Positions 12,840 to 25,900 of a DNA stretch of 64,000 bases are shown here, piece after piece. The notes beneath the pieces were generated by a model, which was given only the letters and a program-made list of their open reading frames with translations, searched no databases and was not told where the DNA came from. The position numbers were made by a program, and so were the translations under genes. The stretch is from Stratiolaelaps scimitus (taxonomy: Eukaryota; Arthropoda; Arachnida; Mesostigmata; Laelapidae), in NCBI GenBank assembly GCA_019614645.1, contig JABWDB010000034.1:868001-932000 (forward strand), given 5' to 3'. Every line of letters starts with the position of its first letter. The first letter of the stretch is position 1.

Positions 12840-14800
12840 GCCAGGAACGACCTTCAGAGAATCGGACCTCGACTCTAGACTTCACTTTCTCTTTTGACAA
12901 TACAACAGTTCCTCTCTCGCAACCAAGGGGCTCCACTCGACAGCCTCACTTCTTGAGCCTCACTTCGAATATGACTTGGGGAAATTTCGAGAAGAATTGA
13001 GTAGGCGAACGCCAATTCTAGACACCGTCAACGCCTTACAGTGAACAAGATGCTCGACGATATGGGAGAAGCGGCGCGCAGATCAATCCATCCAAAGCTG
13101 TCCCACCGGACCCCACGATATTGGTGGAACGACGACTCGCGGTAGGCCTCTACTGAAAATATCTGAAAGGCCGAACTCCACTTCTTTGTGGGAAGGGTAC
13201 ACGAAGCAAGTGGACTTCTGGTTAAAGAGATAGCTGATTCCTGCGCGGTTGACGTTTCCCAAGAAAACCTTCACTTTAGTCCACTGACACCTGCTGAAAC
13301 CAAAGAGGTGTTTAATCGCATTAAGCGACCCAGCGAGCCCCGACACCGGACACGCTCCCCTCAGAAGCAATAAAAATCTTCATCCGCGGTTACCCATCGA
13401 CTTCAGATGGATGATATCGAACCGACCATATACCGGTTCTTCCTGATCCAGTGAGAAAGGGCGCGCCTCGCACTACTGCCCAAGGCAGGCAGCCCGGAAC
13501 CGATCCACCAGAATTCATACCGATAAGCATACTCTCATGCCTTTCCAAAGCAGTCGAATACGTGCTGAAGGCGCGAGTAGGCGAAATCGTTGCTCCACTA
13601 CCAGCCCACCACAGGTGTAGGGCAGGACACTCAACTCACTCGCCATACGGAAAGTTTTGGACATCGCCGAACAGGAAGAAGCGAAATAAGTCCGATAATC
13701 TTGCGTCCATTGCTAAGGGGTAATCTCTGATGTTAGAAATTCCTTCAATTCAGTCTCATGGGAATAAAAGACTCCCTCGCAGCGCTAGATATCTATTCAT
13801 AGACTGATAAATACTGACATCGAATGTTTTTGAACCGTCGGTAGTCGTTGTGAGAGAAACTTATCCGCTCTTTGCTGGAGTTCCGCAAGGATCCATCCTA
13901 AACGAACCGAACTATTTGTAATGTGACTTACGATCGTGTACTTCGCCTCCCTGAGTACTTTCTATCGAGTCATTCGCATACGCGGGTGGCTTGACTTACA
14001 CAGTCATAGGAAGCAGTTCGTGTAAGTTACAGAATACGACGAATGGCGCCGTCGAACCAGAATGGCCACATTCGAGAGGCGCCAAAGTTTCGCCGGATAA
14101 AACTGAAGCAGTTTTCCTCAACGGCGCGCACAGCCCCCGAAATCTCACAGGTAACTTTCGACGCCCAATCTATCTAATATGTTCGCCGACGGTGGGATAC
14201 GTGGGAGTCCCGCTTGAAAAATGCCTCACGGGCACCCTGCATATCAAATGGGCTTTTGAGAACTCGGCCAAGGCCTTTACTGACCTTTGTCGAGCAGGTA
14301 TGGCAACAATTCACGTCGTTGTGGGACGGCTCTTTGCGATCTCAAGTTTGCGGAGCTAACAATATACCCTTTGTCCCGAGGAGGCAACGGAGAGATCTCT
14401 GGATGCTTGATCCAGGCGTTGGTTCCTTCGCAACCCGGGAACTGGACCTAGCATCTAATTCCGGAGCTGCAGAAATCGTACGACGGTCGACACCTTTACC
14501 TAAGCTCTCTCGTAATTTTTCAGAAGACACGGTATTTTCCAGAGTGCCGATTCCGGATAAGGAAGTCAACGAGTTCCCTGTCTGTCGTCTGTGTGATTTG
14601 GGTGACGAAGATGACATTCAGGAATATGACCGTCGAATACGACGACGCCTACGAACAGGTTCAATCACAATCATGATAGATCCCTCGTCTTGCCACATCC
14701 GCCTAGACCTGGTCATGACCTTAATGAAAGATTCCACATCATGGAGGACAATCCACGACCAGGTGGGCCATATAATCGTATAGAAGGACATTGCCGAGCA
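12840..14800 (+). mobile_element. Decayed R1/LOA-type non-LTR retrotransposon (endonuclease tail, RT, C-terminus)
   Basis: Translating in shifting frames gives landmarks in the order expected for an R1/LOA-clade LINE ORF2. There is a possible endonuclease end near 12840-12890, then the linker motif Y-W-W-N-D from 13119. F-S-P-L-T-P-A-E follows near 13273, and the RT segment I-S-I-L-S-C-L-S-K-A falls inside 13451-13723. G-V-P-Q-G-S-I-L is at 13877-13900, K-T-E-A-V-F-L-N-G near 14100-14126, and a Cys-containing C-terminal piece (C-R-L-C) near 14580. Many stops and frameshifts separate these blocks. The catalytic box reads Y-A-G-G at 13979-13990 instead of Y-A-D-D. The copy is therefore a dead relic. 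Its 5' end and ORF1 are not recognisable. Confidence 0.8.
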
Positions 14801-16973
14801 GGCAATGTATACATTCAATGGGGCAGCTTGGCCAGATCAAGAGAGCACTCAAGTAGTCTTCTGACAAAGGTGACAGGGACCCTTCACATACTCCGAGGAG
14901 GTGAACCGAAACGCTGTGCCCAGAGCACAGAGGCGAATACCTGTTCTCTGAAAACCGATCCGCTTCGTTCAGACATTTCACCAATTTGTCCTTGAAAAAA
15001 GGTCGCAGACCTACTGCCCTGAAAGTGTTCAAGCCTTTTTTTCTGAATATAATACCATAAGTGTCCTGACATTATGGCTTGCTAACTTGGTACGTATGCA
15101 TTGTACGCAAACTAAATAATCCGTAGCATAAATATAGATTCACATTGATGTTGATCAAAGGGCACAGAGTAGCGTAAATATTCCAGGCTGACTCACAGCC
15201 AACATTGAAAGTCCACGGTACCGCTTTCAGCGGCAGGAGTGCGCAAGATAGACTCAATTGATGAACTAACTGAATTTCTCTCATCTGCGCGACTCCCCTG
15301 AATGTCTTTCGCTTCTGTTTATGACATCGCAATCGATTTACCACCACCGCCGCCGCCACCAACACCACCACCGCAATGACGACCAGCTGCAATCATTCAT
15401 TTATCACGCACAGCACCGAACACCTGAATGAACAGATTTTTTTGTCCTGCTATCGTTCTGTTTCGCATGAAACCTTAGCTCCATGTAACACAATGGCTGT
15501 ATTGTACAGACAGGAGGAATAGCCGAAAATGTGCAATGATTATGTGATTACGATGTGAGACCACAAGTTCTGTTTGCCATATATAAGATAGCTGATAATA
15601 TTGTAATGTCCTTGTACTTTTCTCCTAGTTGAGCCGAAAGGGTCCTTGAAGCCCGGCTCAGGGTCCCGATGACCACCACGTCCTACACCAGATTTACCTT
15701 TGAGAAATAGTGGTTTAGCTCATGGCTCCTATATTGACTTTTGCTGCGATAATAAATAGGTCTCCTTTATCTCGTTATGTGATCGTATCGTGTTCACCTG
15801 TACCGGCATTGTCAAAAGCTCGACAACCTGCACAAGGTTCTCGCGGAGCTTCCACAGGAGCTTTGCACTCAACGAACAGGTTATACAAACATAAGAAAAA
15901 CCACTCGACTCGGCAGCCTACCTCATGCGGAGTAACTCCATCCCAACCGTGGCCTTTGTACAATTTACATGCATAGCTCTAGGGATTCCTTGCCGCCAGA
16001 CCATTCTATCATCACGCCGCGTTTTGGGAATTCCTCATAAATGCATTCGTTTGTATCGGTGAGCCTCGGTGTCTATTGGGAGGACATGTTCCTGTGTGTG
16101 TGCCTTTGCCTCGTAAATTTCAGATCGAGCACGATATCGACTCGGAAACGCAAACACAACCGGTGTCCCGCGGCTGGCAATCTGCCAGTTGCGGCCCTTG
16201 ACAAGAGTCAATTTACCCCACGATTACATCGTCAGATCAACAGGTCCACGCGGCGTTGGTTCTTCAATTATATCTAGGAACTTCTACGTGAAGGAATTAC
16301 TCAAAATGAAATCATTCCCAATAGGAACATTGTTCCACATGCGAACGCACATGCACATATAGCGTCAAATGCGTATCTGGCATAGGAAGTTGTTAATATT
16401 CTCCAGATTCCTCGAGGTTTTCTGATGGATACCCCATAAAATGCTCGTGCGCTAGGGCGGGCTACTTGGCTGCACTAACCCTATCAACGCCCGTGGCTCC
16501 AAGGCTCTGAACGAGTTGAGTATCATTTGCCGCAATCGGCGAACCGAATGGAAGGAAACCGGAGTTCGTGTGGGAATCAGCCCATCTGCATTTGTGCTCA
16601 TTCTAGGAACTATTAATACTTCTCGCTGCGGTATCACCGAAACTACAACTCCGTTGCAGTAAAAGATGCACTACTCAATGGAGGATAACAGAGAAGGATT
16701 GCTATGGCTGGGCTACATAAGTAACATTTCGGGCATGGCCCTGAGGCGGGGTATGAAGAAACCTTCGTGAAAAACAAACCCTTACATTAATTTGAAAAGT
16801 GGGTATAATATTTCGCAGATACGATGCCTATGTAGCAGATTAAATAGAACAATGTAGACATCAAACTGCATGATGCTCATTGATTGTGCGTATTTAAATA
16901 TATAATATTTAATTAGAGCTTGTCCAGCCTTAACGTTAGAATCCTTAGAAAGCGTAGAATACTGATCCCGAAT

Positions 16974-16975
<2 letters not shown>
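14801..16975. other. No supported gene; one dispersed repeat copy
   Basis: Apart from the repeat copy at 15183-15225 and a short CCN-type triplet tract near 15341-15372, I see only short unrecognised frames. Confidence 0.5.
15183..15225 (-). repeat. Dispersed palindromic-core repeat, copy 2
   Basis: Read on the minus strand this gives AGCGGTACCGTGGAC, TTTCAATGTTGGCTG and TGAGTCAGCC. It aligns end to end with the copies at 6460 and 60091, including the AGCGG-ACCGT block upstream of the palindrome. Confidence 0.75.

Positions 16976-17012
<37 letters not shown>
16976..17012. repeat. (TA)n microsatellite
   Basis: About 36 bp of uninterrupted TA dinucleotides. Confidence 0.95.
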
Positions 17013-17014
<2 letters not shown>

Positions 17015-20000
17015 TCGACTGGTCCTGGTATTCGCCACGTCGTTCGCCGAACACACCCTTATATTTACTATTTCCCTGGGCGGATACTCCAGCTATTGCC
17101 AGTCCACAGTCACGGAGGGATGCTCACGCACCGGCTCAGGTCTCGCCATCAGCCAACGACACAACATCTGTGCGCAGTGTTCACAGAAAGGCAAGCAGAC
17201 AGAAACGGCAATTCGTGAGCAGTCTCCCGCTGAACATCATTCTCTATCTGCATCTGGTACTGTACTGTGTACCTTAGTCTCTGGGGCCATTCAGTGCTGG
17301 CTGACGACGTCGAGTGGATTTCACACGGGATGCATCCAATCAGCAGGATTGCTCATGCAGTTGGAAAGGTGCAGGATGCGGGAGTAAGTTCTTTTCGGCG
17401 GGCGAAATGCGCAATCTTCGGAAGTGCGCGAATGGACCCCTCAGCGAAGTGTTCAATGATCGAGCTGCTTATCATCTGTAAAGCAGCCACTTGGCGAGCT
17501 AGCCTCGTCACTTCGGTTCAAGGACACAGAGTACCACACACGGTATCTTATAGCTTAGAAGGTTTGTCTATTGTTTAGCTTTCTTTCGGGAACCTCCCAG
17601 CTAACCGGTTTCGATTGGCAATATAGACTCTCTGCACCCCAATGTATGATATGTTCAACCAAATACACAAAGAGGGAAAAGCATACCACTACTATTAACT
17701 TACGTATGCTGAGCTCTAGGTTCTCCGAGTTCGTTAGCGGTTCGTTTCCATGCATATATTGGGGCGACATCCGTCTGTCAGGAACTCTGGTCGACGGGGA
17801 CGAGGATTTTCTTGCGCTTTAATTTTGTTTGCTAACTAATAAAATACCTAACTAGATTATAGTACAGTTACAATATGCGTGTATATGCATACCGATGACT
17901 GCATATAAGCACACGAAAGGCTCGCAGTATTAATTAACGAAGAGCCGACCCGGTAGTGAGTGAAGCTTGAAAGGATCGAGAGTCTAGCGGGTAGGTCTGC
18001 CAAAACATCAGGCAGGAGTTAGTCCTACAGTGTCATGGCAAGTAGCCGAAATGCGAAGCCTAGCCTGCATGGACATTCTCCGTCTCCAACAAAAAAGTAG
18101 GCCACGTGCTAGGCAGGTCCTCTATCATTTCCGATAAATGCGGATATTCCTTGCGTCTCAGAAGACGACGACTTTACGTTGAAACACGGCAAAGAACTCG
18201 AAACGTCGACCCGATTGACTAGAACGTCTCTGCGGAGTATACTTCCAGGCTTACGGCCGGGGGGTTCCGGTTGTCCTCGGTCACTTTTCCCATAGCAATA
18301 TGTGAATGGACACTTTTGCATCAGCAGAGCAGTTGCATCCTAACTGCTGTTTGCCAATTGAGTGTAAGCTGCAGGTCGTCACAGGTCGCACCTTTGATGT
18401 CGCCCAGCCGGTCTCTGCAGGAGTCAGGTTAGGCAATTGGTTGAGGTGCGGTTTTTTTTTTGCAAGGACTGACACCTAGTACCCACGGGAACCATTTCCA
18501 ATACATTGCGGTTAGGGAGCCTAATGATATTCGCGTTGGCCGAAGCGTAACTCGGCTCTCGATCAGCTGATGTTAAGACCTCGAGTAATTTGCAAAAACG
18601 CTGACTCCCAGCGAGTTCAAAGGCATGTATAGTAGCAATTTCATTTTGCTGAATGTGCCTCCTCTAGCGTAAACACAAGCTGTACAGATAAGCTCTTAGA
18701 ACACACCGTCGAAGTATAAGAATCAACTTTTGCAACCCGGCGACCTTTGCTTACCCGGCGGCAGGCTAACCGACTTGACCGATAGTCTTCGTCCCTAAGA
18801 AATTGATCACCGCTCCCCACTCTCGATGCGCTCCACTTCGCAGAAACTGCGTTAGAGTGCTCACGCTACAGCGTGTATGCCGAAACGTCGAAACGTCGCT
18901 TCGATTACATAGGCAAGCACGTAAGGGAGTGCATCTAAAGGAAAGCCTGAATAGAGTTCTTATGGCACGATAAAGTCCTGCTTTTATCCACGAGTCGTAC
19001 TATTCCTAGCTTGGGCGGAGGAAAACGGAGATCTCAATTGCGAATCTTCTTTTCTCGAGGCAAAAGAGATGAGGGCGGGCAGTTATTTGGCAAGTAATCG
19101 CCCCGGGTGAATCGTATCGCCTCGGAGCCTTGAGTGGCTATATTGGATAACGAGGAATCTCATAGAGGCGGCATGGTCCTAGGCCATTTGCTTGACCCCA
19201 CATCATCCTGAATGCTCCGCTGAAGATGCCGTCGTTACAGCTGATATAGTGAGCCCGCAATCCGTGATATCGTTGATCTCTGCCGGTGCTGGCTCACCTG
19301 CCACTTGTGCTCCGCTTTCCCGAGGCCTTCCATAAACGGCCTCCGATTTACGTGACTCATATCCCGTGACGTCGCCGCCGCATGAACCCGACCGAATTTG
19401 ACAAGCAACGTTCCCGTAATATTATTTGATCGGTCGACACACGCCGCATAGTAACGAGATCGAGAGAGATTTCTGCCAAAAAAAATCCAGATGTGCGCCT
19501 CTTTTCGATGCACATTAATGGAAAAGATGTGCAGACATGCATATCACCCTGTCTCAATGTCAGCACCGGGCCGTTTTCTAACTGGAACGCAATGAATCGT
19601 CCATTGTCGACCAAACGTGGTCCTTAAACCTCTAACATTTCGGAGGGTTCTGTTTTTCGACGCATAACGCGTAATCCTACACACGATTGCAAGAGAATGA
19701 GCACACGTAGCAACACCATCCCAAGAGTTCAACAAGTCGTCGAGCTCCTGCAATGCCGCCGACGTCGAGGCCAGTCAGGGATCTATACTCCATAAATACC
19801 ACAGAGCGTTCGCAGATAATGAAACCACACCCCGGTCATCTGGTCGGGGAACGGGGGCAGGAGACTAAGTTGAACCCGCACGAATCTTGTGTCACTCATT
19901 GAGATAGACAGGACATTGTATAGGGACGAAAGTTTGTGGACGATAACCCATTGACCCCAAGGAGCTTCGAGATGCGAGAAAGGGGCGCATCCTGTTCGCT

Positions 20001-23000
20001 GTCGTTGTTCTCATATGAGAGGAAGTTGCTCGAGTCCGAATCCGGGCACCACCAGGTTTGCCAAATCAACTGTCAAATCAACTGCCGCAGACTACAACGT
20101 CAAAGCGTTTGTGGGGTACTTCTTGCACCATAGCAGCTTGCAGTTCGATGCTCCTCCGCTCGTCCAGCCATGGGTAATCAAACGTATGCTTAAAACGTGT
20201 ATACCACTAAATCTCTACTTGTTACGATTATTACTCTAGATATATAAAAACGCTTGCGGGAAGCCTCTGACCCTTAAACAGCGAACCCCGGAGATTTGCA
20301 AAAGGACAGCGTCAGGTTCGGTGATACGGGAGAAGGCACATGCGAACCGAAACGGCTGTTGTTTGTGATTCGAGTGTTCGTTCATAAGGTTACTATATTA
20401 TGCTCTGTTATGGATACGGTGGATAATCCAGTTCTCAACGTGAAGCCTGCCCACCTGCGTGCACCAGAAATCTAACAGCCCAAAAAGATCGGTCCGCCAC
20501 GTAAGGCTTTAGCTTAAGGACGCCCCTTCCGCTGCTTGTCTCTTACATTGCTATTGTATTTTGCCCCAACCCCGGATGGAAAGCACTTAGCCCTGTTCAA
20601 TATGGGTCGATTCTCGATCCCTGACATACATGTTCAGCCTTGCAGGCGATTACCTTTTACGGTGACGCCTATCGGCGGGCGTCGTTCTCCAGTTTTCCCG
20701 GGTGGGAACGACCCAGTTGGCTCGAACATTTTCCAGGGAACATGTATAGCGTCCGTAGCAGAGAGCACCGGTGCAAGCCACGTAGAGAAATGGCTGTTCC
20801 TTTTTTGGAGTAGCTATTCCTGCCCTGGGGTTGTATCGGGGTTCAGAAGGAGAACGCAGGCGGTCGTTGTGACCGGGAGCCATTTATTTAATCCAAAGTT
20901 AGTTTCAGTGTATGGACTCGATTAAAACGAGACGAGATAGCTGGACCGCTCAGAGGGGTTCGCCGTTACCGTTGATGAAAACACACTGGACACAAGTCAC
21001 CTTGACGAACAACCGAAAGCCGATTTCTCTACCGGGAAAGCAATGTTTTCGAAATGAATTCGTTTATGTGCTGCTCAATTTGGGCGAATGTCGGGCAGTC
21101 GATTCCTAGTTGCTTCGTTCCGATGTGACAGGTCCGTGCCGAACTTGCGATAATGGATAATGTCGCCGTCCCTGGCCTCGGCGAATACAGGCACCTAGGA
21201 AGACACTGTCTTCATGTGTCGGAACTTAGTTCCCATTAGTCGCGAAGCAATTAAGTGCACGATTTGATGACCGTTTTAAGGACAAGAGCCCAGTGCGTCT
21301 CGTTGAAAAACAGACGAGCACTTTCGTGATAAAATGCTTCCCTGTTGACGCAACGATATTCTGACATGTCAATTGCACTCCTGTGAGCAAAGCGGACCAA
21401 TGAACTCGGAGAAAGATTCGCCGGATGGGAACATCAACACAGTCGAGAGCCGTAATTCGATCAGTTGGCAAATAAACAAACGTGTTTACACAGCTTCCTA
21501 GGATAGATGGTTGATGTCCGTTTGAGAACGTTTAGCGGATGGGTGTTTTTTTTTGCGTATACCCTCAGCCGAAATAGGTTAGGCTAATAATCCTCACCCA
21601 GGAGTCACTTAAATATCTGGCAAAAATATATGGTGTATATAGCCCCCCCCCCCTGCTAAAAGGTGTGTAAATATAAAAATATATAATATATATTGAGGGT
21701 TATTTTTGTTAAGGAAGAGGACATTAGAAGGGACTTGCTATGATTACTTATTTGTTATAAAACACGCCACTATCCATTAACTTGCCAAGAACACGGTAGT
21801 CGCATTGTTATACATATCCGCCTCTGCTAAGAATTGCGTTCCGGTACAGTAGCTAGACGAACCTGCGGCATCGCCAGTTAGCCGAAATTGCCAACTTGCC
21901 TCCACTTAAACATGAAATTTGCCAATCACCCATCGGCATTGGTGCTTACATGAATAACTGATGTGAGTTGTTCCTCGTTACTTCCCCTTCGAAATACAAC
22001 AAAAGTTGCCTAATTTCAAACACACAGTAGAATTCTCGACGCGAAACAGACGTCGTCGCTCTTTCCTTACCCATGAATTAATCCCGTTAATAACGATTTT
22101 CTTTGTTACCTCGTATTCTCTCGCGTACTTCTGCGTTTCATTGAAGGCGAAAATGGTCGAGCCCGGTGGCGCACTATGGTGTACGGTGGGGTTCACGTAA
22201 CCAAACAGGTAGCGTCCTTAAGATCGCTTTGTTTTCTTTAGATTAGACGAAACTTGACGTTTTTGTGCGGCTGCCACCGAAACGCTTAGCTTAATAAGAT
22301 GATATCTCGATGGATTTTCGAACCATGCTGGCCAAATTGGCATTTGTTCCTAAACCTAGTTCGTCGATTTCATCGTTGTGGCCGAGCGCGACGAACTGCA
22401 ACTGTTCCTCGGACGGCCTTTGTTTGAACGCGCCAACAAAGTGCTACCGACGTCCAGGACAGAAGCAACAGCAGTCCCTAATCTAAATACCAGTAATACG
22501 AGCGAGGAGACAGCAAAAAAAAACAATCTCAAACGATGCCAAGCGTGACGCGCGCTCCGCAGCCCGCCGCCTAACCGCCAACATCGGAGAGCCGTCACAC
22601 TCGTCTACGCGAGCAGTTACGATGGATTTTTGAGCGGATTTTTGTTTTCCACCGCAGCATCAGTAGCCGTCCTACGAGCTGTTCAGCCTGACCAGCCTCC
22701 GTTCATCGCGATCCCCATCGCTGAGATCCTTGGCCAACGGCCAACTGTGCAGCAAACTTTGCGAAACCCACATCCGCTCAGGCGCACTCGCCCGCTTGAT
22801 ATCCCTCCATCCTGGGCAAGAATGGCACAGCTGACTCACGGGGTGAGAGCGAGCGAGAGAAAGAGATTGGTGAGGAGAGATGAACACTTTTACGCATAAA
22901 TGCTCCGTTTATCACGGCCACTTCGGAGACGACACTGGGCCTACAGCAGATGCTGAGATGTTTCTTTGACAATTGTAGGAGCCGGCGCTGGCGAGTTTTG

Positions 23001-23839
23001 GGGGTAACGTTGGCCTCGGGGGCTTGGGATGAGGGCAGTCCGTCTCGATTTCGTGATTCTCGAAGTAAACTCAAGCCGCGGTTAAATGAAATTACATTTG
23101 TCCTAGAGCATGGACTTGGAGGCGCGGCAGACCGATTTAACAACCGGAATCAAGATGACAACGAGCGACCGCGCGCTCAGGGGATCACGGTGTGTGACGG
23201 CGTGGCCTGGGTGGCTAATGCACATCTCCCTAAGTGCGATTGGAAACAGCGGCTGTCAAGGAACTCCTGTGTAGGGGCGTTTTAAGAGATAGGCTGACGA
23301 GTTAGTTAATGTGAATTATCAGAAGTTGCATAAGAAGGGTCGCACGAGCAGGGCAATTCTTGCTAAACAGACTATCATTAGATATATGATACAAAGAGAA
23401 GATATACACAACTGTAGTACTAGGCACTATGGCCGCTTGTGTTAGAGAAGGACTAGAAACCGTACAGTGCAACCTTACTTTTAAACACGTTTATACAGAA
23501 CAATGGTAACTTTTAAGATATAGTATTATAATAATAGTAATTTTAATGATTGAAATTACAAACACTTACTTCGTACACAATTGTTTCGGAGGTAACAACC
23601 GCAAAAAATGTAGAGTTCATTTGCATTTGATCCCTAAAGTGCTGGGGCCACTTATTATACCTGTACACCAGGCGATGCATAAGAACGAGCTCGCAATTAA
23701 ACGGTACGCAATAAAGTTCGCGTTTTGAAAGGGTTCGTGTCTTGTATTGCTGGTCAGGGAGGGTAGATGGATTGGGTTGAAATCAAGGACGGACGCTTTG
23801 GAGAATCTTGAGGTTTTGTTATGATCTTTGTTATCTGTG
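17013..23839. other. Gene-poor stretch, no supported gene
   Basis: Frames are numerous but short, with no chain of exons or recognisable domain. A frame at 17267-17578 contains A-D-D-V and later K-C-A-I-F-G, faintly like a reverse-transcriptase palm. It is too short and poorly conserved to call. A homopolymer C run lies near 21642-21652. Confidence 0.5.
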
Positions 23840-23962
23840 GATTCTTGCCACGTACAACATGGTTGAAAATAAAGCAAACGAAAGTCCAGACAGGTCCTCG
23901 TAGTACTACCTAAAAGTTGAGAGAAGAGGCCTAGAACATGAGGGGAACAGCTGAGAGACATC
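23840..23962 (+). repeat. Dispersed repeat family 3, copy A
   Basis: The copy contains AAATAAAGCAAACG, CAGGTCCTCGTAGTA, TACCTAAAAG and GGGGAACAGCTGAGAG in that order. The same blocks in the same order occur at 55438-55578 (plus), 39852-39965 (minus) and, truncated, at 56242-56284 (minus). The terminal block shares the sequence CTGAGAGTCAGC with the palindromic-core repeat, so the two may belong to one larger element. Confidence 0.7.
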
Positions 23963-25811
23963 CTCCGAAGAATAGCTAAGTAACGTCTGCTGCAGTCTTT
24001 GATAATTGTTCCCTAATTTTTTGGGTAGAGGTTAAAGGTAAATCCTGCATGGACACCAGGCCTCACACTAAGGTATTTTTGCCTGGTAATGTCAGACTCT
24101 TACTGACCAAACCCAGAACCGATTTTGACTTGGGGCACTGGCCGGGACTGTCAAAAGTATTACTTCAGTCAGTGCCTTGAAGGGACCGGCAGTTGATACC
24201 AACCATGTCCTATCCCTCAGTTCCTCCTGTGGGGCGGACCCTCCCGCCCAGCCGCAGCGGGTCGATTCCGGGCATTTTCCCTTCGGACCAGCTCTGCTAT
24301 CCGCGCCCGTTCTAGCCTATCCTTCTCCCGGAGGATCCTTTCGGCTAGTGTGCTCCCTCTGTCCCCCACTTGTCCCTGGCCAGGCGCTTGTAGGAAACAA
24401 ACCGTCGGATCCCGTCCTGCATGGCTCGTGTCAGTTCGGCGTCCGCGACCTCCTGCCATACCTGCTTCGTGGCTCCATATCCTACCAGTGTGTGGAGAGG
24501 ATTGTCTTAATAACCGTTCTCTGATGAGTGACAGCAATATATTTTAACTCCCTGACAAGCTATGTTTGTATCCTATGCAACGTTAGTGGGTCAAGAACAG
24601 CTCGTTGTGAATGTCCGGAGGAAGCCGTTCGCATGGATGACGAACGGTCATTCACTCGAACGCGGAAGAAGTAATCTGTAAGGAATAGAGCAATCGGCTT
24701 AATCCACAATGCGAGATCGTACACCCTCGTACCTTGGCAGAAGCTCTAATAGATCCCGATACAATAGTTCCCTTATCTAGCCGTAAACGGGGCCCAACCT
24801 TGAGGTGGTTGCCAAAAATCACCGTTTGCCAATAGATTACATGCTGTTGGCTTGGATAGCGGTAAATTGCTGTGCGTAAAATGCTTTCCGTGATTTTGCA
24901 TGCAACAGACGTGAAACATGTTGAGCGCTTATTATCTGCTAGTCTGGGTCGTATTCTACAATTCGGCGAATAAGGATAGGTATCGTTTCACAAACAGAGC
25001 ACCCGAGAGACTTTTATATATGCATGCCGAAATCCCATCTGGAGTATCGCTTCTCTTCTTTCTTCGAGAGTTTTTGTGGGTGTATATGCATGTGCTCAGG
25101 TGATGAATCAACATCCGCGAAGATGTCAAGAGTGGGTGGCTTTAGAATGCTCTATTTTCTCGCTTGATGGATAAGTCCTGCTAAAAATGTTCCTCGAGAG
25201 TTACTGCCGTCTCGATACCCCCAGTTGCGAGGAGGCCCTCGGTCTTCGGGATGAAGCGGAGGACTTTAGTGCGAACGTTTCCTGAAATAAAGGAACTTGT
25301 TAATGTGATCTTGGAGTCCTGAGATATCAGACATGCTCTTTCCTATACATATAAGGTTGTCCGCCTTCTTTATCAGCTTTATCCAACAGTGCTTGACAGC
25401 CTCGTTGACTGATTGCTGGCAGCCCTTGAATGGCATTCACTGAGCTGAATAATATTACTGTCCAGCGATCTGACTGATTTAGGCTCTCGAAAAGTCAGTG
25501 ACAGGTCCGCGGAGAAAATGCCATCCTTATACCACGAGTATAAAATACACCTCATCAAAGTTGCAGCAGTCCTGAAAGCCAACTTCAATTTGTGTTGTCT
25601 ATAGTAATATTTAGATCCTCGTAATCCCTCCTTGTTATAGACAAAAAATTGACGTGATACCTTCTTCCTAACCTTAGGACGTGTTTGAAAGTATTACTGA
25701 GATATGGTCGGATCGAACATAAGACGACTCAACCACAATTACTTTGATCGACTCAGCATCACATAACATACTATCCACGGTGTGCTTTATATTTTTCTCG
25801 ATGCACACAGG
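23963..25811. other. No supported gene
   Basis: The segment at 24217-24537 is GC-richer. Its minus strand has an Arg/Glu-rich frame (R-I-L-R-E-K-D-R-L-E-R-A-R), which could be a retroelement ORF1 relic. Nothing identifies it. Confidence 0.45.
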
Positions 25812-25900
25812 TAAGGTATGGGCTTATTGGTCTATTAAAGGAGCTACATATTTCAGAATGCTTAAGTGCTCTTATATGTCACGAGGTCGCGGGAGTCGAA
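25812..25900 (-). repeat. tRNA-derived SINE, copy 3 (partial)
   Basis: On the minus strand this reads a B-box-like ATTCGACTCC, then GTGACATATAAGAGCAC, TTAAGCATTCTGAAAT, and AGCTCCTTTAATAGACC. It matches copies 1 and 2 across about 85 bp. The tRNA-like head 5' of the B box is not clear in this copy. Confidence 0.7.

Noticed and set aside
17267..17578. Possible reverse-transcriptase palm fragment (A-D-D-V ... K-C-A-I-F-G)
   Set aside because: Only two weak motif matches, with no other RT blocks in order. Could be a very old LINE piece but cannot be supported.
24217..24537. Arg/Glu-rich minus-strand frame
   Set aside because: It resembles retroelement ORF1 helices only in composition; no zinc knuckle or other landmark.
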